From positions 1 to 64,000 of the forward strand of contig NZ_SMOK01000024.1 in NCBI RefSeq assembly GCF_004353925.1: a stretch of DNA of 64,000 bases, in the 5' to 3' direction. The DNA is from Pseudomonas sp. H9. GTDB taxonomy: Bacteria; Pseudomonadota; Gammaproteobacteria; Pseudomonadales; Pseudomonadaceae. Numbering within the stretch: position 1 is the stretch's first letter; every line of letters starts with the position of its first letter. Of this stretch, positions 24,103 through 32,861 are shown one piece after another. The translations under genes and the position numbers were made by a program. A model generated the notes under the pieces. The model saw only the letters and a list, made by a program, of their open reading frames with translations. It had not been told where the DNA came from and ran no database searches.

Positions 24103-27100
24103 GCCGTTTCTCCTTGCGCGGCCGCCGCAGGCCGTTTGCGTTCAAACACTTTCACCACTACGACGTAGAACAAGGGCACGAAGAACACTGCCAGTACCGT
24201 GGCGGTGATCATCCCGCCGACCACGCCCGTGGCGATGGAGTGCTGGCTACCAGCGCCGGCGCCTGAGGCGATGGCCATGGGCAATACACCGAAGGTGAAG
24301 GCCAGGGACGTCATGATGATCGGCCGCAAGCGCAGTTTGGCTGCCTCAATGGCCGCGCGTGCCAGTGGCATGCCTTGTTTCTCGTAGAGCTCCTTGGCGA
24401 ACTCGATGATCAGGATGGCGTTCTTCGCCGACAGGCCGACCGTAGTCATCAGGCCGATCTGGAAGTACACATCGGCTTCCAGCCCGCGCCACAGCGTTGC
24501 CAGTACTGCGCCGAGAATGCCCAGCGGTACCACGAGCATCACCGACACTGGAACCGACCAGCTCTCGTACAGCGCGGCCAGGCAGAGGAATACGATCAGT
24601 ACGGTCAGGGCATAGAGCATCGGTGCCTGGTCGCCGGTCTGGATTTCCTCATAGGACAGGCCGTTGTAGCTCAGGCCAATGCCGGGAGGCAGTTGCTGCA
24701 TGATGCGGGCGATGGCCAGCATTGCATCGCCGGTGCTGTAGCCAGGCGCCGGTTCACCGAGGATCTGCACTGCAGGAATGCCGCCATAGCGTTCAAGCTT
24801 GGGCGAGCCGTAAACCCACTCGCCGGTGGCGAACGCAGAAAACGGCACCATCTGCCCAAGGCTGTTGCGCACATACCATTTGTCGAAGTCCTCCGGGGCG
24901 ATCCGTGCACTTTCCACGCCTTGGATGTAAACGCGCTTTACCCGGCCCAGATCGATGAAGTCGTTGACGTACATCGAGCCCCAGGCGGCGCTCATGGTTT
25001 CGTTGATTGCGGAGATGCTGACCTGTAAGGCGCGGGCTTTCTCGTCGTCGATCCTGATTTGGAATTGCGGCTCGTCATCCTTGCCGTTGGGGCGTACCGA
25101 GCGCAGCGTCGGATCTTGCGCCGCCAAGGCCAGGAACTGGTTGCGCGCAGCCATCAGGGCCTCATGGCCAACGCCGGAATTGTCTTGCAGGAACAGGTCG
25201 AAGCCCATGGCGTTACCCATCTCCAGGATCGCCGGTGGTACGAAGGCCATGACGGTCGCGTCCTTGATGCTGGCAAAGCGCTGGTTGGCACGTTGAGCCA
25301 GGCTGAACACATCGTCGCCGGCGGCCTTGCGTTCGGACCAGTCCTTGAGTACTACCAGCACCAGGCCGGAGTTCTGCCCGCGTCCGGCGAAGTTGAAGCC
25401 GTTGACGGTCATGACGTGCTCGACCCTTTGGCCTTCTTCATTGACCAGGTAGTCCTTGACCTCCTGCAGCACCGTCTCAGTACGTTCGGCCGAAGCGTTG
25501 AGCGGCATGCGCACCTCGGCCATCATCAGGCCTTGGTCTTCGTTCGGCAGGAAGGCCTTGGGGATCTGGCTGAACAGGTAGCCGGTGCCTGCGGTGATCA
25601 GCACGAAGGCCAGCAAGTATCGGCCGCGATGCTTGAGCATGCCGCCCACGCCGCGCTCGAAACGCAGGGTGCTGCGGTCAAAGGCACGGTTGAACCAGCC
25701 GAAGAAACCCTTTTTCTCGTGGTGCGCGCCGCCCTTTGGCGCTTTGAGAATGGTGGCACACAACGCCGGGGTGAAGATCAGCGCGACCAGCACCGACAGG
25801 CTCATGCACAGCACGATTGTCACGGCGAACTGTTTGTAGATGATACCGGCCGAGCCGCCAAAGAAGGCCATTGGCACGAATACCGCCGAAAGCACCATGC
25901 CGATACCCACAAGGGCACCGGAAATCTGTTGCATGGATTTGCGCGTTGCCTCCAGCGGCGACAGGCCTTCCTCGTGCATCAGGCGCTCGACGTTCTCGAC
26001 CACCACGATCGCATCATCGACCAGCAAGCCGATGGCCAGGACCATGGCGTACATGGTCAGCACGTTGATGCTCAGGCCGAAGTGGGGCAGCAGGGCAAAG
26101 GTCCCCAGCAACACCACCGGTACCGCCAAGGTCGGGATAATCGTGGCGCGCAAGTTCTGCAGGAACAGCAGCATCACCAGAAACACCAGGACCACGGCTT
26201 CGAAGATGGTATGCACCACCGAGTCGATGGAGGCTTCGACCACTGGCGTGGTGTCATACGGATAGATGATCTCCACGCCTTCTGGCAGGTAGGCCTTTTG
26301 CTTTTCGAGTTCGGCCTTGACCGCCTTCACTGTTTCCAGAAGGTTGCCGCCACTGGCCAGGCGCAGGGCCAGGCCTGCTGATTGTTGGCCACGGTATTTG
26401 GAAGAGATGGCGAAATTGTCCGAGGACAAGCTGACCTTGCCCAGGTCCTTGACTCTGATCTGCGAACCGTCGGCTTTGACTTTGACGAGGATGTCCTCGA
26501 ACTCGCTGACAGTGGTCATGCGGGTCTTGCCCAGTACCGAGGCGTTGAGCTGCACACTGGAGAGGGTCGGCAAGCCGCCAAGCTGGCCGGCGGAAATCTG
26601 CACGTTCTGTTCGCGGATCGCCTGGGCGACATCACCCGGTGTCAGCTGGTAGCTGTTGAGCTTTCCAGGGTCGAGCCAGATGCGCATGGCATAGGGGGAA
26701 CCGAATAACTGGAAGTCGCCGACGCCGTTGATGCGCGAGATAGGATCCTGCAGTTGCGAGGCGATCAGGTTACCGAGGTCGAAGTTGTCCAGTTTACCGG
26801 TCTTGTCCACCAGGCCGATGATCAGGAAGAAGTTCATCTGGTATTTGACCACCCGCAAGCCCTGGCGTTGGACCTCTTCGGGCAAGCGTGGGGTGGCCAG
26901 TTGCAGCTTGTTCTGCACCTGCACCTGAGCGATATCCGGGTTGGTGCCCTGCTCGAAGGTGACGATGATGTTCATGCTGCCATCGGCGTTGCTTTCCGCG
27001 GCCATGTAGCGAAAGCCATCAAGCCCGGACAATTGCTGCTCGATGACCTGGACCACCGTGTCCTGCACGGTCTTGGCCGAAGCGCCGGGATAGCTGACCT

Positions 27101-27236
27101 GGATCGAAACGGCCGGTGCAGCGATGTTGGGGTACTGACTGACGGGCATTTTCAGCAACGACAACGCACCTGCGAGCATGACCACGATGGCCAGTACCCA
27201 GGCGAAAATCGGCCGGTCAATAAAAAAACGTGACAT
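24099..27236 (-). CDS. srpB: RND efflux permease, SrpB/TtgH/MexB type
   Basis: 1045-aa proton-driven trimeric transporter (HAE1 family) that takes hydrophobic drugs or solvents from the inner membrane and periplasm. The N-terminus MSRFFIDRPIFAWVLAIVVMLAG is canonical. The paired proton-relay aspartates are in IGLLVDDAIVVVENVERL (near 405), and the relay lysine is in VGLSAKNAILIIEFAKE. Two large periplasmic loops and twelve membrane spans are evident. GAGGAG lies upstream of the ATG. It is the middle gene of the three-gene pump operon, with an IclR-type/TetR-type pair divergent from the operon, the layout of solvent-efflux systems SrpABC and TtgGHI. Confidence 0.9.
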   Translation of the reverse strand: MSRFFIDRPIFAWVLAIVVMLAGALSLLKMPVSQYPNIAAPAVSIQVSYPGASAKTVQDTVVQVIEQQLSGLDGFRYMAAESNADGSMNIIVTFEQGTNPDIAQVQVQNKLQLATPRLPEEVQRQGLRVVKYQMNFFLIIGLVDKTGKLDNFDLGNLIASQLQDPISRINGVGDFQLFGSPYAMRIWLDPGKLNSYQLTPGDVAQAIREQNVQISAGQLGGLPTLSSVQLNASVLGKTRMTTVSEFEDILVKVKADGSQIRVKDLGKVSLSSDNFAISSKYRGQQSAGLALRLASGGNLLETVKAVKAELEKQKAYLPEGVEIIYPYDTTPVVEASIDSVVHTIFEAVVLVFLVMLLFLQNLRATIIPTLAVPVVLLGTFALLPHFGLSINVLTMYAMVLAIGLLVDDAIVVVENVERLMHEEGLSPLEATRKSMQQISGALVGIGMVLSAVFVPMAFFGGSAGIIYKQFAVTIVLCMSLSVLVALIFTPALCATILKAPKGGAHHEKKGFFGWFNRAFDRSTLRFERGVGGMLKHRGRYLLAFVLITAGTGYLFSQIPKAFLPNEDQGLMMAEVRMPLNASAERTETVLQEVKDYLVNEEGQRVEHVMTVNGFNFAGRGQNSGLVLVVLKDWSERKAAGDDVFSLAQRANQRFASIKDATVMAFVPPAILEMGNAMGFDLFLQDNSGVGHEALMAARNQFLALAAQDPTLRSVRPNGKDDEPQFQIRIDDEKARALQVSISAINETMSAAWGSMYVNDFIDLGRVKRVYIQGVESARIAPEDFDKWYVRNSLGQMVPFSAFATGEWVYGSPKLERYGGIPAVQILGEPAPGYSTGDAMLAIARIMQQLPPGIGLSYNGLSYEEIQTGDQAPMLYALTVLIVFLCLAALYESWSVPVSVMLVVPLGILGAVLATLWRGLEADVYFQIGLMTTVGLSAKNAILIIEFAKELYEKQGMPLARAAIEAAKLRLRPIIMTSLAFTFGVLPMAIASGAGAGSQHSIATGVVGGMITATVLAVFFVPLFYVVVVKVFERKRPAAAAQGETA

Positions 27237-27251
27237 GAAATCGCTTACTCC

Positions 27252-28400
27252 TCAATTGACCGGGAGGTCCGCTGGCGCGCCGAATTCGGCGACCAGTCTG
27301 ACGTTGCTGGCCGCGACAGGTTTTACGGTGATGCCGGCGCGTACGCGCTGAACGCCCTCGGTGACGACCCGCTCGCCATCCTTGAGGCCCGCGCCGATCA
27401 ACCAGGCATTGCCAACGGTGCGCAGGGTCTGTAGTTCACGCTGCTCGACACTGTTGTCGGGTTTGACCACCCAGGCTGTCGGCCTGCCGCGTGCATCGCG
27501 TCCAACCGCCTGTTGCGGCACGAGGATGGCGGCCTGCTGTTCGCCCTCGGTGAGCTGTGCGTGGACGAACATGCCCGGCAGCAACTTGCGCTCCGGGTTC
27601 GGAAACTCGGCGCGCAGGGTCACCGAACCGGTGGTGGGGTCGACGCTGACTTCAGCGAATTTCAGTGTGCCTGTGAGCGGGTAGGGCGTGCCGTCATCGA
27701 GCGTCAGGCTGACTTGCGCCTGGTCTTTGCCGTTGGCTTGCAGGCGTCCCGAGGCCAAGGCTTGCTTGAGGCCCAGCAGCTTGGTGATCGGTTGGTTGAC
27801 GTCGACATAGATTGGATCGAGCTGGGTCACCGTGGCCAGGGTCTGTTCCTGGCCATTGGTGACCAGCGCACCTTCTGTGACGGCGGAGCGACCGATGCGC
27901 CCGGAAATCGGGGCCAGCACTTTGGTGTACTGCACATCGATACGGGCCATCTGGGCATCGGCTTGTGCCTGCTTCCAGGTGGCCATCGCGTCGTCGTACT
28001 GCTGCTGGCTCACGGCGTTGGTCTTGAGCAGGCGCTCATAACGGCGGGCGAGGTTCTGTGCGGTCAGCAGGCTGGCCTCGGCGCGGGCCAGCCGTGCCTG
28101 ATAGGTACGCGGGTCGATCTGATACAGCTGCTGACCTTCCTTGACCTCGGCGCCCTCGACGAACAGGCGTTGTTGCAGGATGCCGGACACCTGAGGGCGT
28201 ACTTCGGAGATGCGATAGGCCGAAGTCCTTCCGGGAAGGTCGGTGGTCAGGGTCAGGGCCTGGGCTTTGGCGGTGTAGACACCGACTTCCGGGATAACCA
28301 CGGCACTGGATCCTGTTTCTTTGCCACCGCAACCGGCCAGCAGGCACAGGGCCGCCAGGGGAATGAATTGCCGTGCACGCCGAACATGCTTGAGTCTCAC
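27252..28400 (-). CDS. srpA: RND periplasmic adaptor lipoprotein, SrpA/TtgG/MexA type
   Basis: 382-aa membrane-fusion protein: the lipobox LLAGC places the lipidated Cys near 20. It continues with a biotinyl-lipoyl half motif (VSGILQQRLFVEGAEVKEGQQLYQIDPRTYQA), an alpha-hairpin (LLTAQNLARRYERLLKTNAVSQQQYDDAMATWKQAQA) and the beta-barrel domain. It bridges permease and outer-membrane channel. The start is the GTG at 28400 (VRLKHVRRARQ), with AGGAGACAAGCG upstream. An upstream in-frame ATG at 28475 would cross the operator region. It is the first gene of the operon. Confidence 0.88.
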   Translation of the reverse strand: MRLKHVRRARQFIPLAALCLLAGCGGKETGSSAVVIPEVGVYTAKAQALTLTTDLPGRTSAYRISEVRPQVSGILQQRLFVEGAEVKEGQQLYQIDPRTYQARLARAEASLLTAQNLARRYERLLKTNAVSQQQYDDAMATWKQAQADAQMARIDVQYTKVLAPISGRIGRSAVTEGALVTNGQEQTLATVTQLDPIYVDVNQPITKLLGLKQALASGRLQANGKDQAQVSLTLDDGTPYPLTGTLKFAEVSVDPTTGSVTLRAEFPNPERKLLPGMFVHAQLTEGEQQAAILVPQQAVGRDARGRPTAWVVKPDNSVEQRELQTLRTVGNAWLIGAGLKDGERVVTEGVQRVRAGITVKPVAASNVRLVAEFGAPADLPVN

Positions 28401-28596
28401 CGCTTGTCTCCTGTTTAACGCTGAAAAATCAAAATCACTTTGTGTGAATCGTATTGCGGTATAGTGTATCACCATGCGATTCAGTCAATGCAAGCCATGA
28501 ATTGCATGACTGGTCTGATCGGCGGCTTGCCACTAGAGTGGCGGCCAATCAACAGAATCAGGCACGGCGGCCTCGCGGCCAGATCCAAGGAGTCGT
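28401..28596. promoter_or_regulatory. Divergent promoter/operator of the pump and its regulators
   Basis: AT-richer 196-bp gap. It contains a perfect 7-bp inverted repeat TGAATCG (28445-28451)/CGATTCA (28477-28483) and TCAC-TTTGT-GTGA next to it. It also has ATGCAA (28488-28493)/TTGCAT (28502-28507), and GCCACT-AG-AGTGGC (28529-28542). On the minus strand TTGACT (28488-28483) could be the -35 of the pump promoter, with ACTATA about 17 bp on, so the first inverted repeat would cover the core promoter. By analogy with TtgV/SrpS the IclR-type regulator should bind here. Confidence 0.65.
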
Positions 28597-29379
28597 ATGA
28601 GTGATATGCAAGAAGGCAGCGGCAAACACGCTGGAATACAGGTTATTGCGCGGGCGGCATCAGTCATGCGCGCGTTGGGAAGCAACCCGCAGGGCTTGAG
28701 CCTGGGGGCCATCGCTCAGGTCGTGGATCTGCCGCGCTCGACCGTGCAGCGCATCATCAATGCGCTGTGCGTGGAGCATCTTGTCGAAACGTTGGGGCCG
28801 GCTGGCGGCTTTCGTCTCGGTCCGGCCTTCGGCCAACTGGTGACCCAGGCGCAGGTCGATATCATTTCCCTGGTAAGGCCTTATCTGTTGGCCTTGTCGG
28901 AAGCGATGCAAGAGTCAACTTGCCTGTCGTCGTTGTCGGGCGACAAGGTTTATGTACTCGACCGCATCGTCGCCGAACGCGAACTGCGCGTGGTGTTTCC
29001 CATCGGTATACATGTACCGGCGACGGCCACTTCTGGCGGCAAAGTGCTGCTGGCCGAATTGCCGCCCGACATGCTCCAGGCCCTACTGCCTGATCCGTTG
29101 CCTGTCTGCACACCGAAGACGCTGGCACGAGCGGTATTGCTTGAGCAGTTGCAAGCGATCAAGGCCAACAATCTGGCCGAGGATCAGGATGAATATATCG
29201 AAGGCTTGTGTTCTTACGCCGTTCTGCTGGACACCTACCTTGGCAAGTATTCGATCTCGATCGTCCTGCCCAACTCGCGCGCTGCGGCCAGGGCCGAGGT
29301 GTTACAGGCAGCGTTGCAGGCATGCAAGCGTGACATTGAAGAGGTGATCGGTCGTTCACCTCGCGTTGAACAAGGATAG
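28597..29379 (+). CDS. srpS: IclR-family pump regulator, SrpS/TtgV-like
   Basis: 260-aa regulator: N-terminal IclR winged helix (VIARAASVMRALGSNPQGLSLGAIAQVVDLPRSTVQRIINALCVE), then the IclR effector domain (VYVLDRIVAERELRVVFPIGIHVPATATSGGKVLLAELP). TtgV and SrpS, of nearly identical length, repress the divergent solvent pump and are released by aromatic compounds; the same role is inferred. Its stop codon lies nine bases before the start of the TetR-type gene, so the two form an operon. Confidence 0.87.
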   Translation: MSDMQEGSGKHAGIQVIARAASVMRALGSNPQGLSLGAIAQVVDLPRSTVQRIINALCVEHLVETLGPAGGFRLGPAFGQLVTQAQVDIISLVRPYLLALSEAMQESTCLSSLSGDKVYVLDRIVAERELRVVFPIGIHVPATATSGGKVLLAELPPDMLQALLPDPLPVCTPKTLARAVLLEQLQAIKANNLAEDQDEYIEGLCSYAVLLDTYLGKYSISIVLPNSRAAARAEVLQAALQACKRDIEEVIGRSPRVEQG

Positions 29380-29387
29380 TGTGGGAC

Positions 29388-30008
29388 ATGGCCAGAAAAA
29401 CGGCTGCCGAGGCAGCGCGTACGCGTCGCACTATTCTGCAGGCAGCTGGCGATCTGTTTTCCCGGGAAGGAGTGAGCGATACCACGCTCGAGCAGATCGC
29501 ACGCCAGGCCAATGTCACGCGCGGAGCGATTTACTGGCACTTCAAGGGCAAGCAGGATTTGCTCGACACGCTTTTCAACGAGCAGCGGCTGCCGTTGGAA
29601 GTCGATGTCCCGCAAAGCCTGGACTTCAGTAGTGGCTGGCAGCGCCTGCACGATGACCTGGTGGCGACCATTAGTGGCGAGACCTCGCGGTGCCTGTCGG
29701 AGATCATGCTGTACCAAGGCGCTTACGGTGCCGATCCGGCCGCACATCAACGGCGCTTTACCCAAGTGCGGCAGTCATTGCTGTGTCATCTTCAGGTGTT
29801 GCTGGAGCGCGCGGTGGCCCGGGCGGAACTGCCAACGGCACTCGATATTCCCGGAGTGGTGGCGTTCTTTCGCCTGTCGATTACCGGCCTGCTCTACGAG
29901 TGCCTGCAAGACAAGCAAAACCCGCTTGAGGCGGTCTCATCGACGCTGGCGGTGCTCAAACATGTCGTCAATGCCCCGCCACGGCATTTGCTGCTGAAGG
30001 CCCCCTAG
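29388..30008 (+). CDS. srpR: TetR-family regulator, SrpR/TtgW/TtgR-like
   Basis: 206-aa TetR-type protein: the N-terminus MARKTAAEAARTRRTILQAAGDLFSREGVSDTTLEQIARQANVTRGAIYWHFKGKQDLLDTLF is the AcrR/TtgR/SrpR helix-turn-helix. The C-terminal ligand domain is complete. In the P. putida DOT-T1E ttgVW pair, TtgW is a shortened, apparently inactive protein, whereas SrpR of S12 is full length; this one looks full length. A GTG nine bases upstream is also in frame, but MARKTAAEA is the family N-terminus. It is followed by a REP pair. Confidence 0.85.
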   Translation: MARKTAAEAARTRRTILQAAGDLFSREGVSDTTLEQIARQANVTRGAIYWHFKGKQDLLDTLFNEQRLPLEVDVPQSLDFSSGWQRLHDDLVATISGETSRCLSEIMLYQGAYGADPAAHQRRFTQVRQSLLCHLQVLLERAVARAELPTALDIPGVVAFFRLSITGLLYECLQDKQNPLEAVSSTLAVLKHVVNAPPRHLLLKAP

Positions 30009-30030
30009 CACAGGTTGCTAGCCCCCCCCG

Positions 30031-30100
30031 GTGGGAGCGGGCTTGCCCCGCGATGCGATGTGTCTGACAGGCCGCAATCGCGGGGCAAGCCCGCTCCCAC
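30031..30100. repeat. REP pair
   Basis: Inverted REP cores around GATGCGATGTGTCTGACAGG. An extra short fragment, cagcaagcccgtcccacc (30100-30117), follows. Confidence 0.9.
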
Positions 30101-30219
30101 AGCAAGCCCGTCCCACCTCCCTCAAGGACCGGCTATCCGAAGAACAGCCTGTATAGACAGCACCGCTAGAATTAACAGGGGGATAACTTTCATGCGTATT
30201 GCTTGTAAGGAGTCCTACA

Positions 30220-30657
30220 ATGAAGATGCTATCTTCACTGGCGCTGGTGATGGCAGCCGGATGGATCTCAGGTTGTGCTACAGGGCCTGATCATCAACTG
30301 GTCAGCCTCCCGCTGAATGCAACTCAGGACAACGCCGGGCATATCGCTCATGCCAGCCTGGTGGCGATGGGCAGCAAGACGGAAATCCGGATCGCTGTCA
30401 GTGGTGTGCCTGATTCAACGACAATTCCTGCTCGTCTCTACACCTACCTCTACACGGGCGGGTGCGGCGGTCTGAGTGAAAAGCCAGCTTACTCGATGAA
30501 TCAAACCGTGCGGTCAGATCTCCATGGCCCTGGCATGGAGTTGGTGAAGGTCGCACCCTTGTCACTCGATAGTCTGCGCTCGGGCAACTATGCCCTGGTG
30601 GTGCGCGCTAGTGCTGCAGACGGCAATCACGACTTGTTCTGTGCCAATGTTATCTAG
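30220..30657 (+). CDS. Hypothetical lipoprotein
   Basis: 145-aa lipoprotein with lipobox ISGC (LALVMAAGWISGCATG, Cys19). The remainder is predicted to be beta-rich, with HASLVAMGSKTEIRIAVSGVP, two cysteines in the body (GGCGG and LFCANVI) that could form a disulfide, and no recognised domain. TAAGGAGTCCTACA precedes the ATG at 30220, which is preferred over 30199. Flanked on both sides by REP pairs. Function unknown. Confidence 0.72.
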   Translation: MKMLSSLALVMAAGWISGCATGPDHQLVSLPLNATQDNAGHIAHASLVAMGSKTEIRIAVSGVPDSTTIPARLYTYLYTGGCGGLSEKPAYSMNQTVRSDLHGPGMELVKVAPLSLDSLRSGNYALVVRASAADGNHDLFCANVI

Positions 30658-30685
30658 TGCTTTGGCATGACTTCGTGCCCCCCCG

Positions 30686-30755
30686 GTGGGAGCGGGCATG
30701 CCCCGCGATGCGATGTGTCTGATAGATCGCAATCGCGGGGCAAGCCCGCTCCCAC
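30686..30755. repeat. REP pair
   Basis: Inverted pair; the left core carries a base change (GGGCATGCCCC). It lies just downstream of paaZ in the convergent gap. Confidence 0.9.
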
Positions 30756-30764
30756 CGGTCAGTG

Positions 30765-32819
30765 TCAAGCGTTGCGCTTGACCACCAAAGTGAGGATGTC
30801 GTAGCTGGCGCACAGTTCGCCGTTCTGGTTGGTCACCTCTACATCCCAGGCCACTACACCTTGCGGCTCGCCTTTCGGGCTGACTTTGCCTTGGTCGATC
30901 TTGCGTTTGCAGGTCAGGCGCGCCTGGATGGTGTCGCCGATGCCCACCGGGGTGATGAAGCGCAAGGTGTCCAGGCCGTAGTTGGCCAGTACCGGGCCGA
31001 CGCCTGGGGAAACGAACAGGCCGGCTGCCGCCGACAGCACGAAGTAGCCGTGGGCGATACGCTTGCCGAACTGCGAGTCTTTGGCGGCGATGTCGTCGAA
31101 GTGCATGTAGAAGTGGTCGCCAGACAGGCAGCCGAAGTTGACCAGATCCGACTCGGTCACGGTGCGACGGTGGGTCAACAGCGATTCACCGATCTGCAGG
31201 TCTTCGAAATGGCGGCGGAACGGGTGCACTTCACTTTCGTAGACCTTGGCACCGCGTACGTATTCTCCGGTGACGGCCATCAACATGCTTGGCGAGCCCT
31301 GCACTGCGGTGCGCTGCAGGTAATGCTTGACCGCGCGCAGGCCGCCGAGCTCTTCGCCACCACCAGCACGCCCTGGGCCACCGTGTTTGAGCTGTGGCAG
31401 CGGCGAGCCGTGGCCGGTGGATTCGACAGCCGATTCGCGGTCGAGGATGTGCAGACGGCCGTGCAACGCGGCAGCGGCCGGTACTACCTTGGCAGCGACG
31501 CGGGGGTCTTTGGTGATCAGGCTGGCGACCAGGCTGCCTTTGCCGCGGGCGGCCAAGGCGATGGCTTCGTCAATATCGTCATAGCCCATCAGGGTGCTGA
31601 CCGGGCCGAACGCCTCGATGTCGTGGGCACCACCTTCGGCATGCGGGTCGCGGCTGCGCAGCAGGGTCGGGGCGAAGAAGGCGCCTTCGTTGACACCTTC
31701 GCCGCGCGGGGCGAAGCCGTCCTTGGCACCGAACAGCAGGTCGCTCGATTGCAGCAGCGCTTCGACGCGCTCGGCGACGTCAGCCTGTTGTGCGTGCGAG
31801 GCGAGTGCCCCCATCTTCACACCTTCTACCGACGGGTCACCGACCACCACCTTGGCCAGGCGATCACGCAGACGTTCGGCAACAGCGTCCAGGTGCTTGG
31901 CCGGAACGATGGCACGGCGAATGGCGGTGCACTTTTGCCCGGCCTTGGTGGTCATCTCGCGGGCGACTTCTTTGACGAACAGGTCGAACTCTTCGTCGTC
32001 CGGGGTGACTTCCGGTGCCAGAATCGCGCAGTTCAGCGAGTCGGCTTCGGCGTTGAAGGGGATCGAGTTGCGTACCAGGTTGGCGTTGATGCGTAGTTTG
32101 GCGGCGGTGTCGGCAGAACCGGTGAAGGTCACCACGTCCTGGCCTTGCAAGCGGTCGAGCAGGTCACCAGTGCCGCCGATGATCAGCTGCAGGCTGCCCG
32201 CCGGGAGCAGGCCGGATTCGTCCATCAGGCGCACGGTGGCTTCGGTCAGGTAGCTGGTGGCGGTGGCAGGCTTGATGATGCACGGCATGCCGGCGAGGAA
32301 GCTTGGGGCGAACTTTTCCAGCATGCCCCAGATCGGGAAGTTGAAGGCGTTGATGTGCACCGCGAGGCCACCGCGCGGTACCAGGATATGGCTGCCGGCG
32401 AACTTGTTGGTTTTGCCCAGTGGCATCACCGGGCCCTCGTGCACCACATTGCCGGACGGCAGCTCGCGGCTGCCGAGGCTGGCGTAGGCGAACAGGGTAC
32501 CGGCACCGCCTTCGATGTCGATCCAGCTGTCGGCGCGGGTCGCACCGCTGTGGTGAGACAGCGCGTACAGCTGTTCCTTACGCTCAAGCAGGAACTTGGC
32601 GAGGGCTTTGAGGCGTGCGGCGCGCTGTTGGAAATCCATCGCCATCAGCTCGGCGATGCCGCGCTGGCGGGCATGGGCGACGGCCTCGGCGAAGTCCAGG
32701 GTTTCTTCATGGGTGCAGGCCAACGGCTGGCCGTTGATCGCACTGCGCAGTGTCTGGGCACCGTGCTGGCCGATCCAGCGGCCGCCGATGAAGCTTTGCA
32801 GGGTGGTGTTGTTGATCAT
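30765..32819 (-). CDS. paaZ: Oxepin-CoA hydrolase / aldehyde dehydrogenase PaaZ
   Basis: 684-aa bifunctional ring-cleavage enzyme of phenylacetate catabolism. The N-terminal aldehyde dehydrogenase domain (1-520) has catalytic Cys in GQKCTAIRRA (near 295) and Glu in NAEADSLN (near 256). The C-terminal MaoC-type hydratase (540-684) has CLSGDHFYMHFDD. The hydratase opens the oxepin ring of 2-oxepin-2(3H)-ylideneacetyl-CoA, and the dehydrogenase oxidises the resulting aldehyde. GGAGAG lies upstream of the ATG. It is the last gene of the paaABCDE transport/ring-cleavage unit. Confidence 0.95.
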   Translation of the reverse strand: MINNTTLQSFIGGRWIGQHGAQTLRSAINGQPLACTHEETLDFAEAVAHARQRGIAELMAMDFQQRAARLKALAKFLLERKEQLYALSHHSGATRADSWIDIEGGAGTLFAYASLGSRELPSGNVVHEGPVMPLGKTNKFAGSHILVPRGGLAVHINAFNFPIWGMLEKFAPSFLAGMPCIIKPATATSYLTEATVRLMDESGLLPAGSLQLIIGGTGDLLDRLQGQDVVTFTGSADTAAKLRINANLVRNSIPFNAEADSLNCAILAPEVTPDDEEFDLFVKEVAREMTTKAGQKCTAIRRAIVPAKHLDAVAERLRDRLAKVVVGDPSVEGVKMGALASHAQQADVAERVEALLQSSDLLFGAKDGFAPRGEGVNEGAFFAPTLLRSRDPHAEGGAHDIEAFGPVSTLMGYDDIDEAIALAARGKGSLVASLITKDPRVAAKVVPAAAALHGRLHILDRESAVESTGHGSPLPQLKHGGPGRAGGGEELGGLRAVKHYLQRTAVQGSPSMLMAVTGEYVRGAKVYESEVHPFRRHFEDLQIGESLLTHRRTVTESDLVNFGCLSGDHFYMHFDDIAAKDSQFGKRIAHGYFVLSAAAGLFVSPGVGPVLANYGLDTLRFITPVGIGDTIQARLTCKRKIDQGKVSPKGEPQGVVAWDVEVTNQNGELCASYDILTLVVKRNA

Positions 32820-32861
32820 TACAAACTCTCCAGGGTGTCGGGGGTAGCCGCACCGCAGGCC

